Shown piece by piece: positions 33,823-46,580 of a stretch of 64,000 nt of DNA (the stretch's first letter is position 1; every line of letters begins with the position of its first letter). The DNA comes from Rhizopus arrhizus. Taxonomy: Eukaryota; Mucoromycota; Mucoromycetes; Mucorales; Rhizopodaceae. The stretch lies in NCBI GenBank assembly GCA_024220505.1, contig JAKZZE010000005.1, positions 1,138,501-1,202,500 of the forward strand. Reading direction: 5' to 3'. The translations under genes and the position numbers were made by a program. The notes beneath the pieces are model-generated. The model was not told the DNA's origin. It was given only the letters and a program-made list of their open reading frames with translations, and did no database searches.

Positions 33823-35113
33823 TCAGAGTTGTTCCTTGTTACGTCCTTTGTCTAAATATCTATGAGAATGCCAGATAAAACCTTTGATGTCGTCCAACTT
33901 CAAGCTATTAGAAGCTTCGTTGATTCCTGTCATCAATGTCTCCATTTCCAGGTGTTTGTTGCGTTTTACTTTGCTCTTAGCAGCCGACCAGAACTTCTTA
34001 ATTGGGTTGAGCTAAGGAGAATATGAAGACAACTTAGCATGGCAATAACAACAGGGGATGATGTACTTGGTTATATCTTCATATGTATCAATTGGGACAT
34101 TATCCATTACCAAGTAATAGTCCTTCGTGTATGAGTATTGATCCAATTAATCCATTGTTGCCTTCAGAAAGCTAATGTAATGTCCTGTTACCATCCCTGT
34201 GCTAATACACCTGATATCATTCCCTTGTTTTCTTTTCCTGGTTGGCAGCTGTGGAAGCCTCAAACTGCATTTAATTAAGCCTGTAGCAGAAATCGCGCCC
34301 AAGATGGTGGTTGCTTGGGCTTGAGTTTGGGCACTGTGAACACAGCAAGTGAGCCTTTTTTTGACCAGATCATACTGCGTTTCGTGTTAATATGAAATGC
34401 AGATTCTTCAAGAAAGATGTAGATAGCCCTGGAATCCGTATCGGTTCCTTCCCACCTACAGACTCAGCCAAAGCATTTTTGGATCTTCTCCATACTATTC
34501 CATTCCACAAGCTGAAAGCAAGCTCTTTTAAGAGACAAATTGCAATTTTTCTCTCAGTCATAAACGATACTCTTGAATACTTCCAGTTCTGTAAATGTCT
34601 GATGGAGTTGTTCCACAACCTGTTCCAAACCAGATGACAGATTCTCATCAGTACACTCTAGAATGATTTCTTATGTTTCTCACTGAGAATGCGCGGACGA
34701 CCAGTCTTCCTCAGCCTCTCAAAGATGCTATCAGGGTTTTTCTTGTGCTTTTTGGTCTATCTTTACGCCATACGAATGTGGATCCCTAGATGCTACCCAG
34801 CAGATGATGCGCTCATGCACTTTTCAAGTAGTAACTTGAAGAACCTCATCTTGTCCTGATCTGTGTAGATCGTATAATTTCGCTTTGCCGTCGATTCTTT
34901 TATAACAACGTCGGCATCATTCTTCGTATTATCTAATTGCATGATCTCTGCCTCCTCTTCTCCATGAGGCAAATTAGACAAGTGCTGTGAAAAAGAACTC
35001 ACTATTTGAAGCACATACTGCTGCTCATCAACAATATAATCCATGGGCTCAGGCCTGTCATACTCATCGACAATAGTGCCTTTACCATCTCCATAAAGGA
35101 ACTGGATGCTCAT
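33823..35113 (-). mobile_element. Decayed Tc1/mariner-like element, family A copy 2
   Basis: Minus strand, from ATG 35113 (MSIQFLYGDGKGTIVDEYDR, RPEPMDYIVDEQQ) to TGA at 33823, about 1.29 kb. It is homologous to copy 1 throughout, with matching start, MDYIVD block, FLxESAFHINxKRSM, YLVMDNVPIDTYED (second Asp kept) and LNPIKKFWSAAKSKVKRN. The catalytic Glu of NPIE is changed to Lys, and a stop precedes this block. Several frameshifts (for example near 34370-34650) break the rest. The first 123 codons are still open. There is no inserted LTR in this copy, so it shows what copy 1 looked like before its insertion. Confidence 0.85.
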
Positions 35114-35558
35114 GATAAAGTAAAATTTCTTGGTGGAGCTGTAATAAAGAGGAAAATTTGGCAACGATGACGCTGGTGCTTATTATATACCCCTCAAGAA
35201 GCCAAGACTCGTGCGATAACATATCCTATAAAATGCGACACTATATCTAATTTTGTACAACATGACAGCTATTTTTGGAAGACTCTGACATCAATTTCCA
35301 CTGGGCACGATTTCATTTTCCGGAAGGACTGTGTTTAAACTTCTCGCAGCGGAACCACTGTAATAAAAAGCGTAAATTCAGTAGGAACACACAATCACCG
35401 ATCACTGTATTTCTGACTCAGGTACCTACCATCATGAACTCAAGAGACAATCACCTCACCCACAAACACGTTACTAACCTTACAAGGACCTGTCACTTCC
35501 CTATATTTGTTTGTGAATGCAGTAGGGGACTGTTTTTTTACACATCATGGTGGTCTGG

Positions 35559-35783
35559 TTAATGGGTTTGTTCCTTTAAAATTTTTGTATCTGCCTGTCC
35601 ATGATGTTTGAGCAAATCAGGTATATATTTTTCAACAGCGTTATTTTTTATGCTTATTAAAAATAAATTGGCTGACATAGGACATATATATGTCCTTGTA
35701 GGAAAAAGTTTTACATAAAATTTGTATTTATTGAGTTGGATAAAAACCTCCAGATGCTCAACTGTAATAAATTTACAATGCAT
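35559..35783 (-). CDS. Doubtful small open frame
   Basis: A minus-strand frame of 74 codons starts MHCKFITVEHLEVFIQLNKY and ends LLKHHGQADTKILKEQTH. Its composition is protein-like, but no domain, promoter or splice support was seen and it contains the palindrome at 35679. It may be chance or a relic. Confidence 0.2.
   Translation of the reverse strand: MHCKFITVEHLEVFIQLNKYKFYVKLFPTRTYICPMSANLFLISIKNNAVEKYIPDLLKHHGQADTKILKEQTH
35679..35696. repeat. Perfect 18-bp palindrome
   Basis: AGGACATATATATGTCCT is fully self-complementary with no spacer. Palindromes this long are rare by chance even in AT-rich DNA. No function is evident. Confidence 0.6.
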
Positions 35784-36122
35784 CAAGATGAATCATCTTT
35801 GATAAATCAAGTAACAACGATTCATGATGAGGGAAGTAACCTAATCTTGAGACATGCTCCTCTCTCTTTCTCTCTTTTTTATTTTAAAAAAAAGAAGCTA
35901 GATAATTAAAGAAATAGGAGCAGTAAGAAATTATCAATCTTTTACTTGAGTGCTTCCAATGTAGTGTTGATAAAGAAGAAAGTAAAAGAAAAGGAAATGA
36001 ATACTCTTTTGTTGTCAACGTTTTATATTTGTATTTGTGTTACAATTAAAAAATGATTCGTACTCCTTGGAAATAAAATTTTGTCCTTTGTTACTTTTTT
36101 TTTTTCTTCTTCTTTTTTTGAA

Positions 36123-37619
36123 ATGGCATTCATACGGTCCAATACAATATTTGTTTCTATTTCACTCTTTTTTTTACCAGTTTTTTTATTATGTACCGTA
36201 CTGTGCTTACCGTTGATTACTTTTATTATCAGTAAAATATTATTATTATATACAAAGAATAATTATCTTTTTAATATTTGTGATTTTAGTTGGACTGTAT
36301 TTGAGTGCATGGATAATTTACTATTTCTATGCACAAACTGATAGTGAATTTAATATACCTTACCATCCAACAAGAGTTTTCAAGATTAATCTTATTTTAT
36401 TGGGCCAATTATGGGGTTGGATGACTTATTTACCAATGTTTTTATCTTATTTGCATTGGAGATATTGGATAGTTGGATCACGTCGATTTAAAGAAATAGC
36501 GAGGTAAGTAATGATAGAATCATTAAGATTAAATGATGTTTATAGTATGATTATAGTATAGATATTCAGTATAGCCCTACAGGTTATCTCGATGTTTATC
36601 ATCCAATCAAGAAAAAGCAGGCATCGCCCATCATCCTATTTGTTTATGGTGGTTCATGGTCTTCTGGGTCCAAATTACTCTATACTACCTTTGCCAATAC
36701 ATTACGTGAATTAGGTTATGTGGTTATTGTACCTGATTATAGAAAATACCCTGAAGTAAAAATAGATGCCATGTATAAAGATATAAGAGAGGCTATAAAG
36801 TGGACATATAAGCATGCGAATGAAATCCATGGTGATCCTGACATGATTTACATGCTAGTAAGCAATACACATATCTGTTTACTCCCTAAAAAAGTAATCT
36901 TCTTATTTGATTTTATAGGGACACAGTGCTGGTGCACAATTGATATCTCAAGTAGTTTTATCGGATGTAATTGAAAAAGCAAAATACAGTCAAATGTCAT
37001 TCATGAACAAGAAACATGACCCAACCATTATCCATGAACCTTTTGACTTTTTACCTCAAATAGAAGGATTGTTACTGTAAGTCCCTGTTTATTATCAATC
37101 TATATGCAAAGTACTTATTGTGTGACAAGCTTCTCTGGTGTATATGATATTCAAAGACACTTTTCATTTGAAACATCAAGAGGCATTGAAAAGGTATCTG
37201 CCATGTCAAGAGCTATGGGTTCAACTGTGGAAGGATACAAGGCCAATTCGCCACTTTGTTTGATTGAACGAAATGCATCCTTATTTACCAACGAGATAGT
37301 GGATCTGTGGCCAAGGATACTGCTATTGCATGGACAAAAGGATACCATCGTTGGTATGGATCAGTCAGCCAACATGTTTAATGCACTGGGTAAAGTATTT
37401 CCTGCTGAACACAGAGATGATGTGGATGTTAGAATGAGATTATATAAACGTATGAATCACAGCGAACCAGTGACAGGTAATCAATGTTTATATAAAAGAG
37501 ATCATTGCTAATCATTCATTCTTATAGCTTTGATGCCCGATTTATTTTCTAGAAAAAGCTTACAAAAGTCTTTAATAAGAGATATTAAAGAATTTATTGA
37601 TATTCCTGAAGAAGATTGA
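36123..37619 (+). CDS. Membrane-anchored alpha/beta hydrolase (carboxylesterase-like, ICME-type)
   Basis: Six exons: 36123-36231, 36290-36503, 36557-36857, 36919-37076, 37130-37476 and 37528-37619, giving 406 aa. Two or three N-terminal hydrophobic segments are followed by the hydrolase fold. Seen: LDVYHP, the oxyanion motif ILFVYGGSWSSGSK, VVIVPDYRKYPEVKIDAMYK, the nucleophile elbow GHSAGAQLISQ (Ser), LFSGVYDIQRHF, the acid in LLHGQKDTIVGMDQS, and the His in KRMNHSEPV. This layout, with the GGSW box and DYR-x-YP, matches the fungal and plant family that includes prenylcysteine methylesterase (ICME) and related membrane esterases. The substrate cannot be told from sequence. The acceptor of exon 3 has a rival 11 bp upstream (TATAG); the chosen one keeps the frame and the LDVY motif. 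Confidence 0.9.
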
Positions 37620-38344
37620 TAATAAAAGTACCAATATTGTTGTTATCAATTACTTTATTAGTGGCTATTTTTGTCATTGGCAATTGTTTTTACCATCGTT
37701 CACTCATTAAAAGTATCTTTGGAGTGAATAATGGTTTTATTGTTTTGTATGTCTAACTGATCATGCTTATCACGATCACAAAACAGTGGTTAACAATTGT
37801 ATTTTTAAGATGAAGCTTGCATGTTTCTAAAGCGAACTAGGCAATCTAGACTTGTAGGCTAGTAAAGGCAGTCGTAAATCATCTACAAACTGTCTTTTGT
37901 ATCTTTTTATATAAAAGGTACTCACTTTGTAGAGAAGCATAGCTGCAAGTTAAACAATAAAAGAACACCAGGTCGATTCTACATGCTGGCCTAAATGAAA
38001 GAAAAGCTATGATAAGCATCTGTGTCATTAACCGAGCTGTTTGAGGACAACATCCTAGTAAGTTTCTTAGTGCCAGTAAAGTAAAGTTACAAATGCAATT
38101 TATGACTTATCACTCATCATGTTCAACTTCTTTATTTAGAAAACACTTATCATAACATTTCTTGTGAATACTCATCTTTTAATTAAAAATAATAATAATT
38201 TCCTCTTTTCTTTCCTATCATTCTCATAACTTTTCATAAAATAATTGATAAAAACAAAGTTTGAAGTGAAAAATAAAGTAAATTTGTTTTAGCATGAACT
38301 ACTGCTTTGTAAAACATATTGAAAGAATCTTAAGGTTTGTATAT
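37620..38344. other. Intergenic stretch up to the inverted repeat
   Basis: 3' flank of the hydrolase gene; no coding frame. Confidence 0.35.
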
Positions 38345-38410
38345 AACAAGTAAATTATTTAATTTTTCAATAAACAATAATAGAATAAATAAAATAAAAA
38401 TTCAAATAAA

Positions 38411-39675
38411 TTAAGCAATGGGAGCGATTTGGACTTCAGGAACCTCTTGGTTAAAGACAACATAGTTGTTCTTCAAGAAGACATCACCAAAGATGGCAAA
38501 GTCATAATCACCATAACCAAAGCCTGCATAACAAGTGCTGCCATCTTGTTCAAAGACCAAGGAATCAGCAGGGACTTCAAAGGTAGAGGAACCGATAGAG
38601 AAAACAAGAGGCTTGAAGCTAGATGTATCACAGTCAATGGTATAGGTACCATCACCGTTATCACTAGCACCATAGGATCTAGCAACAGCAGAGGCAACAT
38701 TGTTGGGCAAGATCAAGAGAGTGGTACCAGTGTCAAGGATGGCACTGAAGGAACTAGAGACCCTGGATGAACCGATTGTGGTACCCTTGATCGTGATACC
38801 ATACCAACCATTGGAGTTGTCCACAGGGATCGTGGTCAAGGAACCGCTGTACTTGCTGGAATCATAGCCACCAAAGATGTATTCTCCTCCACCACCATTG
38901 CTTTCCTTACCGAGATAGACACCAAAGATGGGCTTGCTGATCAAGCCCTGACTGATCAAATTGTCCACAGGGGTCTTGACACCACGGACGGTCGTGATGG
39001 AGTCAAAGCCAAGACCGAGGAGACCATCCGAGGGTCCACTTTGGAAACTGTTAGCCTCACGTTTGGCTAATTCGATGGTTTGTTTGGCGATCTTGAGGCC
39101 GCCCAAGGTGACAGTGTCTGTACCCAAGATACCGCTGGCACTAGAGCCATCACCGTAAGAGATGGACCAGGTGCGGCCATCTTTAGCATAAGTGCTGGAT
39201 TGATTGGGGTTGTACTTGGTTTGAGAGCTACCACAGTTGGTACATAAAGTAGAAGCTAAGAAGAAAAGAAAAAGGAAAAGAAAAAGAAAAAAGGGCATAG
39301 GTTAGATATATATATACACTCTAAATCAGACTCAATTGACTTACCAAACCACAAATCAGAGGAACCAGTATCAAAGTCAAGCTTGAGAGTCACACCAGGT
39401 GTACCAACAGTGACTTTACCATAGTATTCAACATCATTGTAGTAATCAGTGACAGGAACAGAACCAGTACCCTCAGTAGAGGTGGAATTGGAAGAAGAAG
39501 CAGTTCGGAAGCGATGATACTTGGCAAGAGCCTTTTGAATGGCATTCTTAGCACTAGGCTTATAGTTTGTGTTCTTGGTCAAAGGAATACTGAGCTTCTT
39601 GCCACTGGGGGCAGCTTCAGTAGCGAGTGCCATGAAGGCAAGAGCCACACAAGAGGAAATTAAGGTCAACTTCAT
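38411..39675 (-). CDS. Secreted aspartic protease (rhizopuspepsin type), left copy
   Basis: Two exons, 39675-39345 and 39255-38411, give 391 aa; one 89-nt intron interrupts just after DTGSSDLWF. Signal peptide MKLTLISSCVALAFMALATEAA. An activation propeptide follows with many Lys (SGKKLSIPLTKNTNYKPSAK). The mature pepsin fold has both catalytic motifs, DTGSSDLW and ILDTGTTLLILP, the flap tyrosine in SISYGDGSSASG, and a disulfide pair TLCTNCGS. It is an A1-family endopeptidase acting outside the cell at acid pH. The protein is identical to that of the right copy. The promoter holds a TATA box at 39738 and three GATA motifs at 39782-39800. Confidence 0.97.
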
Positions 39676-39737
39676 TGTATAAAAAAGAAGAGAAGAATTG
39701 GAGATGATGAAAAGCAAGTAAAGAGAAAAGGAGGGGT

Positions 39738-39747
39738 CCTTTTTATA
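39738..39747 (-). promoter_or_regulatory. TATA box, left protease copy
   Basis: TATAAAAAGG on the minus strand, about 63 bp before the ATG; identical in the right copy. Confidence 0.55.
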
Positions 39748-39781
39748 TGAAATGCATGTCTTGAATCTTCAATGATTTGTA

Positions 39782-39800
39782 TATCCGCTTTATCATTATC
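39782..39800. promoter_or_regulatory. Cluster of three GATA motifs, left protease copy
   Basis: Three GATA cores (two are GATAA on the minus strand) in 19 bp, about 45 bp upstream of the TATA box. This fits nitrogen control of a secreted protease by AreA/NIT2-type GATA factors. Function is inferred. Confidence 0.45.
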
Positions 39801-40082
39801 TGTAAATAGAGATAGCGAATGGATGAGGGCGAGTAAGCGAGAGAGAGAAGATATAGAAGAATAAGTGTATATGTACGTGTGTAATTAAAAGGATATTTCC
39901 TTATTTATTACTTTTTAACCGAATATAGAAACTTTGTTATATAAAAAAAAAAACTTGTATCCTTTCAACATGAATGAAATATGAAAGTATGTGTTATGTG
40001 TTATGTGTAATGTTGCAAACTCAATTATTAAACCGATCGCTCTTTTTTTTTTTTGAAATTCACTAAATAAAGAAATAATGTC

Positions 40083-42093
40083 TTTTATGCGAAAATGTAA
40101 TACAATAATAAATTTGTGATTATCGATTTTGCTCATGTACACATGTAGATCTCCCCTATATTACTAAGTGAGTCCAGCTGTTACACACCTTATCTTTTTT
40201 TTATATCGAACTTTATCGCATCTTAGTCTTCATTTTAGACGTGATCGTTCTGTGAGACACTTGGAAAACACAAAAATAAATTTGGGAACACCTCATTTAA
40301 GATTCCGTGATATTGCAAACAAGACAGTGCACAAGTGCAATACTTGTTAGCAGTGTCCCTTTAAGGACGAACTTCCTATTTTTTTTTTATACTATAACTG
40401 TAGTAAAATCCATTTTAGGAAGGTTGCGTGATAGTACATGCGTATTATATTAACTTTAATAGTTACTATACAAAATATAGAGTTGCATCAAATTGTTTTC
40501 GAATGATCTAGTTAATGTGTATTGTAAAAGCATTGCATATGGCTACAATACGCTATAAATATTAATTTCGAAAGTATAATTAAGTTCATTCAGCTTGCTG
40601 TTGCAATTCTTTTTTGTTTTCTATTCATACAATATGTGGGCAAATGGGAAATATTAAATGTATAGTATAATCCATGCAAAAAGCCTAAAGTTAGGGTGAA
40701 CTGTTTGCAGTCCCCTCCCCTACGGACTAACTTGATGGGTTACTGTTGATAATATTTCTTTTCATTTATATGTATTCCTATCTCCTATAACGTCGAATAT
40801 ATTCATTAAAAGTATATAAGCCAAAAAGCATCCAATGCCTGGGTTGGCAAAGTTTTTATACTGACAAGGAAACCTTGTTCTTAGTAATAATGAAGTGAAT
40901 GTTAAGTACGCGGATACTTTATAGCTTATGGTGTCTCCAGACTTTACTGTCAAAAATTTCCAGAGGATTTGAAAAGATATATTTTTTGTTTTTAGTATAG
41001 AACCTTGTTACTTTTCTCATAAGGATTATAAGAAAAGATACATGGAATGATTCTTATGAATTAAAATTGTATTTCCCGTGATATAATAACAGCTTAAATA
41101 TTTCAAATTTGGTTGATATTTGAAGTATCTGACAAAGAAGTTATAGACCAACAGCAAGATTGAAACAGCCTATTTTCACGTTTCTGGCTTCAATATGTAT
41201 ATAACTATGTGGTATTCAGTCCTTTATTCAACAATCGTCTCAAGTCGTTTGTATATCTTTTCTCTTTTCTTCTTTGTTGTGATGTACAAAAAGAATTGCT
41301 CTAGTAAAATAAGTTATTTGTATTTGAAGATATACATTTGACTAAAAGCTATTAAATCTAAATAACAACCCATCAATCAGACTACAAGGATTGGAACATG
41401 TTTTTATGGAAATTAATGAAAAAATAAAAGGCTAAGGCAAGTAAAAACCAAAGAACACCCTTAAATTTTGGCTTTGTAAATCCTCAAAAGGCGTCTGAAG
41501 CAAGCCCTACACAACTTTCAAAGAGTAAGATCGAGTTTAAAACTTAAGAACGATTATCATAATTAATCAAGCCGCAGTACAACCTGTTATGAGCTCTGCT
41601 ACAATTGTTAGTGAAAATTAACAGAATAAACATTAAGAGCGGTTTATTATTACTTTTAAGGCGATCGTAAGGAAATGAGAAAAGTGTCACTTCCTTAGGG
41701 TCTATTGGTTTTATTTAGTTTGGTTGTTCTTAATTTTATTGGCAAACTATCATTGTAGCATTGAGTATAGATATGCTTGAAAAATTAAAACAAACAACAA
41801 AATTTGAAAAGTTATTGATTTGAAACAGACATTTTTTTTCCGATGAATTGTAACGAAATAAAATTTGGACGGTTCAACTTCAAAAGCATCATAATAAGAT
41901 TGTTGTTTGGCCCATATACTGGGATCCTTGATTGGGTAAAGGTGTTGTAGAAAATGAACCGCGGTTTCCTATCTTTATAGGCGACTTTGATTACGACTTA
42001 CATAGAGACTGTCTTTCATATGCTTAGATCTATATGCTTCATCCCAAAATGAACTAGTCACTGCAAGTTCTTTGGTTGCGGTGTTGAACTCCT
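40083..42093. other. Spacer of the inverted duplication, left part
   Basis: AT-rich DNA with no supported gene. The frames at 40168-40350 and 40762-40953 are short and featureless. Confidence 0.35.
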
Positions 42094-42390
42094 TTAAAGG
42101 ATAACGATGTAGTAAGTTGGTAGATTATTTCGAGTTTCGAGTTTGTGGTTGCTGTTGTGAAAAGTACTCTTGCACTTGGCTTCTTGGATTGTGAAAATTG
42201 TCAATTCCAGTTCTTGTTGCAATTTCTGAATAACGTGTTGAATGATTTTCATGAGAGTATGTATATAGTCTAGGTGGCTATCAGCTGTAGTATGAAGACT
42301 GTCGATATGCTTTATCAACGCTATTGAATAGCATTTATCATAATTGACGCAATAGAATAAAAATTGTCGGATCTGAATTATTAAATCCAT
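42094..42390 (-). CDS. Doubtful open frame, unknown
   Basis: A minus-strand frame of 98 codons starts at the first in-frame ATG (MDLIIQIRQFLFYCVNYDK). It looks helical, with DSHLDYIHTLMKIIQHVIQK, then a Ser/Asn tail. The frame is open about 20 codons further upstream without an ATG, so a 5' exon could exist. No family was recognised and no promoter is evident. Confidence 0.3.
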   Translation of the reverse strand: MDLIIQIRQFLFYCVNYDKCYSIALIKHIDSLHTTADSHLDYIHTLMKIIQHVIQKLQQELELTIFTIQEAKCKSTFHNSNHKLETRNNLPTYYIVIL

Positions 42391-42909
42391 GTCTTTAAAA
42401 GTGATCTTACTGATTAGACATTCATGTTTATCTATAAATTTTATTATCAAATAACTAAACTCCTCTGAGGAGAAAGTAATGTTTCAATGATTCCTAAAGA
42501 CTATTAGCCCATAAACATTAGTCGTCTCTCAAAATTGTTGAAATTAACTGTTGGTCGTAGTTTTGTTGTATTTGCTTCTTGTGAATTGGTGTAATGTATA
42601 AACATGAGAGCTATCACAATTTATTTCGAATTTCCGCAAATTGATACTGAGTGTTGTATGAAGATAAGGTTCAACTTTGCAAGACATAGTGCAATCATTT
42701 ATCTCTTATGTATTAGTATGTAAAAAAAAAAAATTACAATTTTCAATAGCAAATCCTATTAAATGTGCAATAGAAAATATGAAACGTAAGGTTTACTACG
42801 TATTATACTTTCCCAACTTTTACATGCTTTTTTTTTCTTTAAAGTTATCAGTTAAAACTGCATATGAATTTTTTTGTAGAAGCGCACAGATGTATTAGAA
42901 TTATGTAAG

Positions 42910-43370
42910 CTAATTTATTCTAAGTTTATTTTTGAGCTCTTTTAATAAGTGCCCATGCTCTTTCCTCAAGATAGATGATCTTCCAATAGATCTTCCGCTA
43001 CTCTTTTTTCTTTCAATCACTTTCTCTGGATTCTGCTTATCTTTTTCATACCAAATTTGAGTAGTGGTCTCTGGAATTTTAAGAGTTCTAGTTGCTTCTT
43101 TTACAGTCATATTTTTCTCATAAATAAGAAAAAAAAATCGCTCTTTATCTTCGGGTTTGTAGCTTCTGTAGGTTCGCTTTCCCTTTTTGGATAAATTATT
43201 ATCATTGGACTCATCGAGTAGCTTCTCTTCCTTTTCTTATTCCATTCTTTCAGGCTCAAATCTGTTATATTTTCAAGTGGATAAGTTTCATCATCCACTT
43301 CCATGTCGACCGTAAAAACCACATTTCCTTTTCTGTCTTCGTGAATAAAAGAGTCCATATTGAATTGCAT
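42910..43370 (-). pseudogene. N-terminal fragment of a third Tc1/mariner-like transposase (family C)
   Basis: Two minus-strand frames, 43370-43107 and 43110-42910, belong together across a frameshift. The joining frame reads EDKERFFFLIYEKNMTVKEA. Then come TLKIPETTTQIWYEKDKQNP and RKKSSGRSIGRSSILRKEHG, the second helix-turn-helix and the GRPxGRPxIL linker typical of these transposases (here changed to GRSIGRSSIL). The sequence stops at 42910, before any catalytic Asp. The upstream part (DSFIHEDRKGNVVFTVDMEV) is the lineage-specific leader also seen, in diverged form, in family A. Confidence 0.7.
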
Positions 43371-44195
43371 ATAAAAGTGAGAAAAAAAGGGTCCTGATCA
43401 TGCACAATTTTTTTTTCTTGCACGAAATTATTTTTTTTGATGATTGAAATTTATTCCTGAAAAAAGAAAAAGATCCAATGCACATCATTAGCAGGCAACA
43501 GCAACAATAACGGGAAAAGAAAAAAAAAAAAAAAAAAAAAAAAGGGAAATATGGGGGAAAATAAACAGCATTTTTCTAATATTCCTAAGCTCATTTGCTT
43601 TATACATTGGCATATTTCCTACTTTTGTGTTAATGCTGAGTTGTTCTTTCATTGCTTTATTCTTTAATGAGAGAAGCCCAAGTATTATGAAACCGAGTAT
43701 AAAGATTAGAAAATGAGTAAAGAGCTTTATTAATTAATAATATGAATTGCAATGCAAAACAATGTAAATTAAAGCAAAGATGATGCTTAAGGAAGAATGT
43801 GTAATAGTTGCTGGTATTGGTCGAGAAAAAAATAAATACCGTCTATAAATTAGAGCTTTAAAGCATTAGAACTCTCCAACATATACATAGCATGTGTAAA
43901 AATGCAAACTCTTTATCTGTACGTATATAATCTTTAGTTATTTTATACTTTTGTGAATTTTTAAGAGCTTTGCAGAACTCGGTGACACGTTTTTTATCTT
44001 ATTTTGTCCAATTACAATAATCACAATGTAGTATCTCTAGAAAACTGTACAAATGCATTCTTTCTACAGCAGCATAAATGTCTGGTTATTCATCTCAAAC
44101 TATTCAAAATAAGATGATCCATCATGTATCAATTGTTAAAAAACAGGAGATATCGAAGTTTATTGTCACTGTATGAAGGAGCATATATAAAGTAA
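43371..44195. other. Spacer DNA between the family C fragment and TRS31
   Basis: Contains an A-run of about 25 near 43518-43543, and otherwise AT-rich DNA with no gene. The right end is the TRS31 3' flank. Confidence 0.35.
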
Positions 44196-45058
44196 CTATG
44201 ACTTCAATAATTCTTCTCTTTCCAACACTTCTTTGTCTAACTTAATCAATATAGTTGTTCTCTGTGGGAAGCCATCTATAGGCACTGTATGTGCTGTTAC
44301 TCGTGCAGGCTAACGCAATGTAAGTCTATTATTCACAAACTATACTTTCCTATTGTACTTACAAACTGACATCCATCCAATACCGCTTCTACAATACCAG
44401 CTACGAATGCATTACAGTTTAATTGAGATAATTCTTTTGGTACAGAAATGTATTTTGTAAGAATAGGCTCGTTGTCTGAAATCATATCTATTCTTGGATA
44501 ATAATAAACAAAATTATATATAATAACAGTCTCTTAATATATATTACTTACATTCGTCTTCATTTTCAGTACTTTTTTCAAGCGAATCAGCTTGCTTTCC
44601 AAAAAGTGCTTTCCAAACTGTACTGTGAATAAAATAGAGAATGCCCAATACTTTTGTTTCTCTTTTTGCTACTTTTTCTCTCCAAGTTAATAGCTCAAGC
44701 ATACGAAAACCTACTCGATATCCAAACTCGTTGAGCCTTTATAGAAAAAGTTAATCTTACGTACATGTATCTTTCCACACTTTTTTGTTTTACTTTCTTT
44801 CTAAATCTTGAATGCCATTGACTCTTTTTTGTGCATATTGTAACATTTCAGAAAACAAAAATGTTTGAGCGCTCAAACTAATCTTTTAAAGTAAATTTCC
44901 CCTGATTAGATTTCTCTTTTTGAATTGTTTTCTAGCATTATTACCTCTGTTCCTCGACTTTTGTTCAAATTCTTTTCAAGTATACTTTTTGTTTTAACCG
45001 TTCGGTGGTCACTATAGATAGAGGATTGCATAGAAGAACGAGGTACTGACTCACTCAT
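44196..45058 (-). CDS. TRS31: TRAPP complex subunit Trs31/TRAPPC5
   Basis: Five short exons: 45058-44945, 44882-44794, 44736-44552, 44487-44363 and 44309-44196, giving 208 aa. No single exon is long enough to stand out as an open frame. Bet3-family features are present: [110 protein letters not shown] and the closing [15 protein letters not shown]. The order and spacing agree with human TRAPPC5. TRAPP is the Ypt1/Rab1 exchange factor and vesicle tether for ER-to-Golgi traffic. It lies alone in the spacer of the inverted protease duplication. Confidence 0.95.
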
Positions 45059-46580
45059 CTTTTTTTCCTAGTTCTTTTTTTTTTAAAAAAAAAAAGGATA
45101 ACACGACACTGCTGTATTTTTCTTTCGCAGTTGTGTACTCTCTATCCAATCATATTCGTTTATAGCTTTTTCACTCCAGACCGCTATCATTCATTTAATG
45201 CAAGATTCAGGTACTAATTCATATAAAACAGAAAAGTGTATTATAATGCATAACAAAAACTAATGAGTTTTTAATAATTCTTCCTCTTAGTGCTTGTATT
45301 TATTGCAAGTTTATAAAAAAAATATCTTCTCTTTCAGCTAGCATTTTATGTCATTAACAGTATAATTCCTCTTTTTTGGTATAATGACTTATTAAAGATC
45401 AAACATTGTCAAAGAAAAAAGCAAAAGCAGAAGGTAAGAATGACTTCAATCAACTATCTTAATACATTAAGGACATTTTAAATACTCAATATCAAAAGCA
45501 TAAAAAGGTACGCTTATGAAATGATATAAGTATAGGATAAGATAAGTGTTGGTATATCTGCGCTCATCAAAGCTTGGCGAAATGGCGTTTCATTCCATTA
45601 AACCTTGAAAAGGATGATATTTGTTGCTTTATCGCTTATATTACATCTGCTTTAAAGTTAAGCAGAAGAAAATTCGAAACTTTTTAGTACACAAAACCCA
45701 AAGATAGGCGGAAGCTATAACAAAAGTAAACATTATAACTTATTTAACATTAATTAATACTGTAATGCTAACAACAAGCATAATAAAAATAAAAGGTCTG
45801 GCTCATGTTTGATGACGGTTTTAAAATAAAAAAGATTGCTTTAGAGCGTTAGAATAAATAGTAATTACCATAGTAATTCATCCAGATTACATTGAGACAT
45901 ATATAAACACACAGTATTTCTGTAAAGCTCATTAGAAAGACAAATTCATTAGAATCGACTGTTTAATTACAAAAAGAAAGCAAAACGATTGGTCAATTAC
46001 CACGTACAAAATGCAAAAAGATAGGATGTATCCTTAGAAATTAATGTACTTAGTGATACATTGTGTACTTCATAACCTATTTTGTATTTAAAATACTGTG
46101 ATTGCTTGTAAATTTTTTTAAAAGAAATAGAGCTTTATTTTACTTACAAAGATAATACTTTCGCTTTAGAATATTTGTATTAAAAAGTTAATAAAGCAAA
46201 ACTAGCTTCAATAATGGAAAAAGAAAACATGAACCCTGTTATTCGGGTAGCTTATCACAGAAAATCAAATTGCATACTCCTCATCCTATTGAAACGCATA
46301 AAAGTTATGCAATGAATGTAACCTAGTACTTATGCAGTAAAAGATGCTAAATTGAACTTGCTTACATGACAATTTAAAATTAATGAAACATGTTACACTG
46401 ATTTCTCACACAAATCATACTAAATCATAATCAGGATGTGCCGTGCAACCAGATACCTTACACAATATTAGTGTATAAAATAGTAACCTGCCGTTCCAAC
46501 TCAATAAACACACTTATTCCACCAAATCATACTCGTGTTACACTTTCAGAAGAACCTGGTACTTTTTTTTCCGTATGTAG
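45059..46580. other. Spacer of the inverted duplication, right part
   Basis: TRS31 promoter and AT-rich DNA. The frame at 46438-46641 runs into the repeat arm and is not a gene. Confidence 0.35.

Larger units (their letters stand above)
35114..36122. other. Intergenic stretch between transposon copy 2 and the hydrolase gene
   Basis: Contains one weak open frame (35559-35786, listed separately), a palindrome at 35679 and T-runs before the hydrolase start. Confidence 0.35.
38345..40082. repeat. Left arm of a 1.74-kb inverted duplication
   Basis: Reverse complement of 46581-48317. By eye the arms differ only in one T-run (12 against 11, near 40043). The boundaries are sharp: outside 38345 and 40082 the sequences diverge at once. 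The arm includes the whole protease gene, its 3' flank and about 400 bp of promoter. Confidence 0.95.

Noticed and set aside
38429..38770. Plus-strand 113-codon frame, and its twin at 47892-48233 on the minus strand
   Set aside because: Both are antisense shadows of the protease genes; their identity only reflects the inverted duplication.
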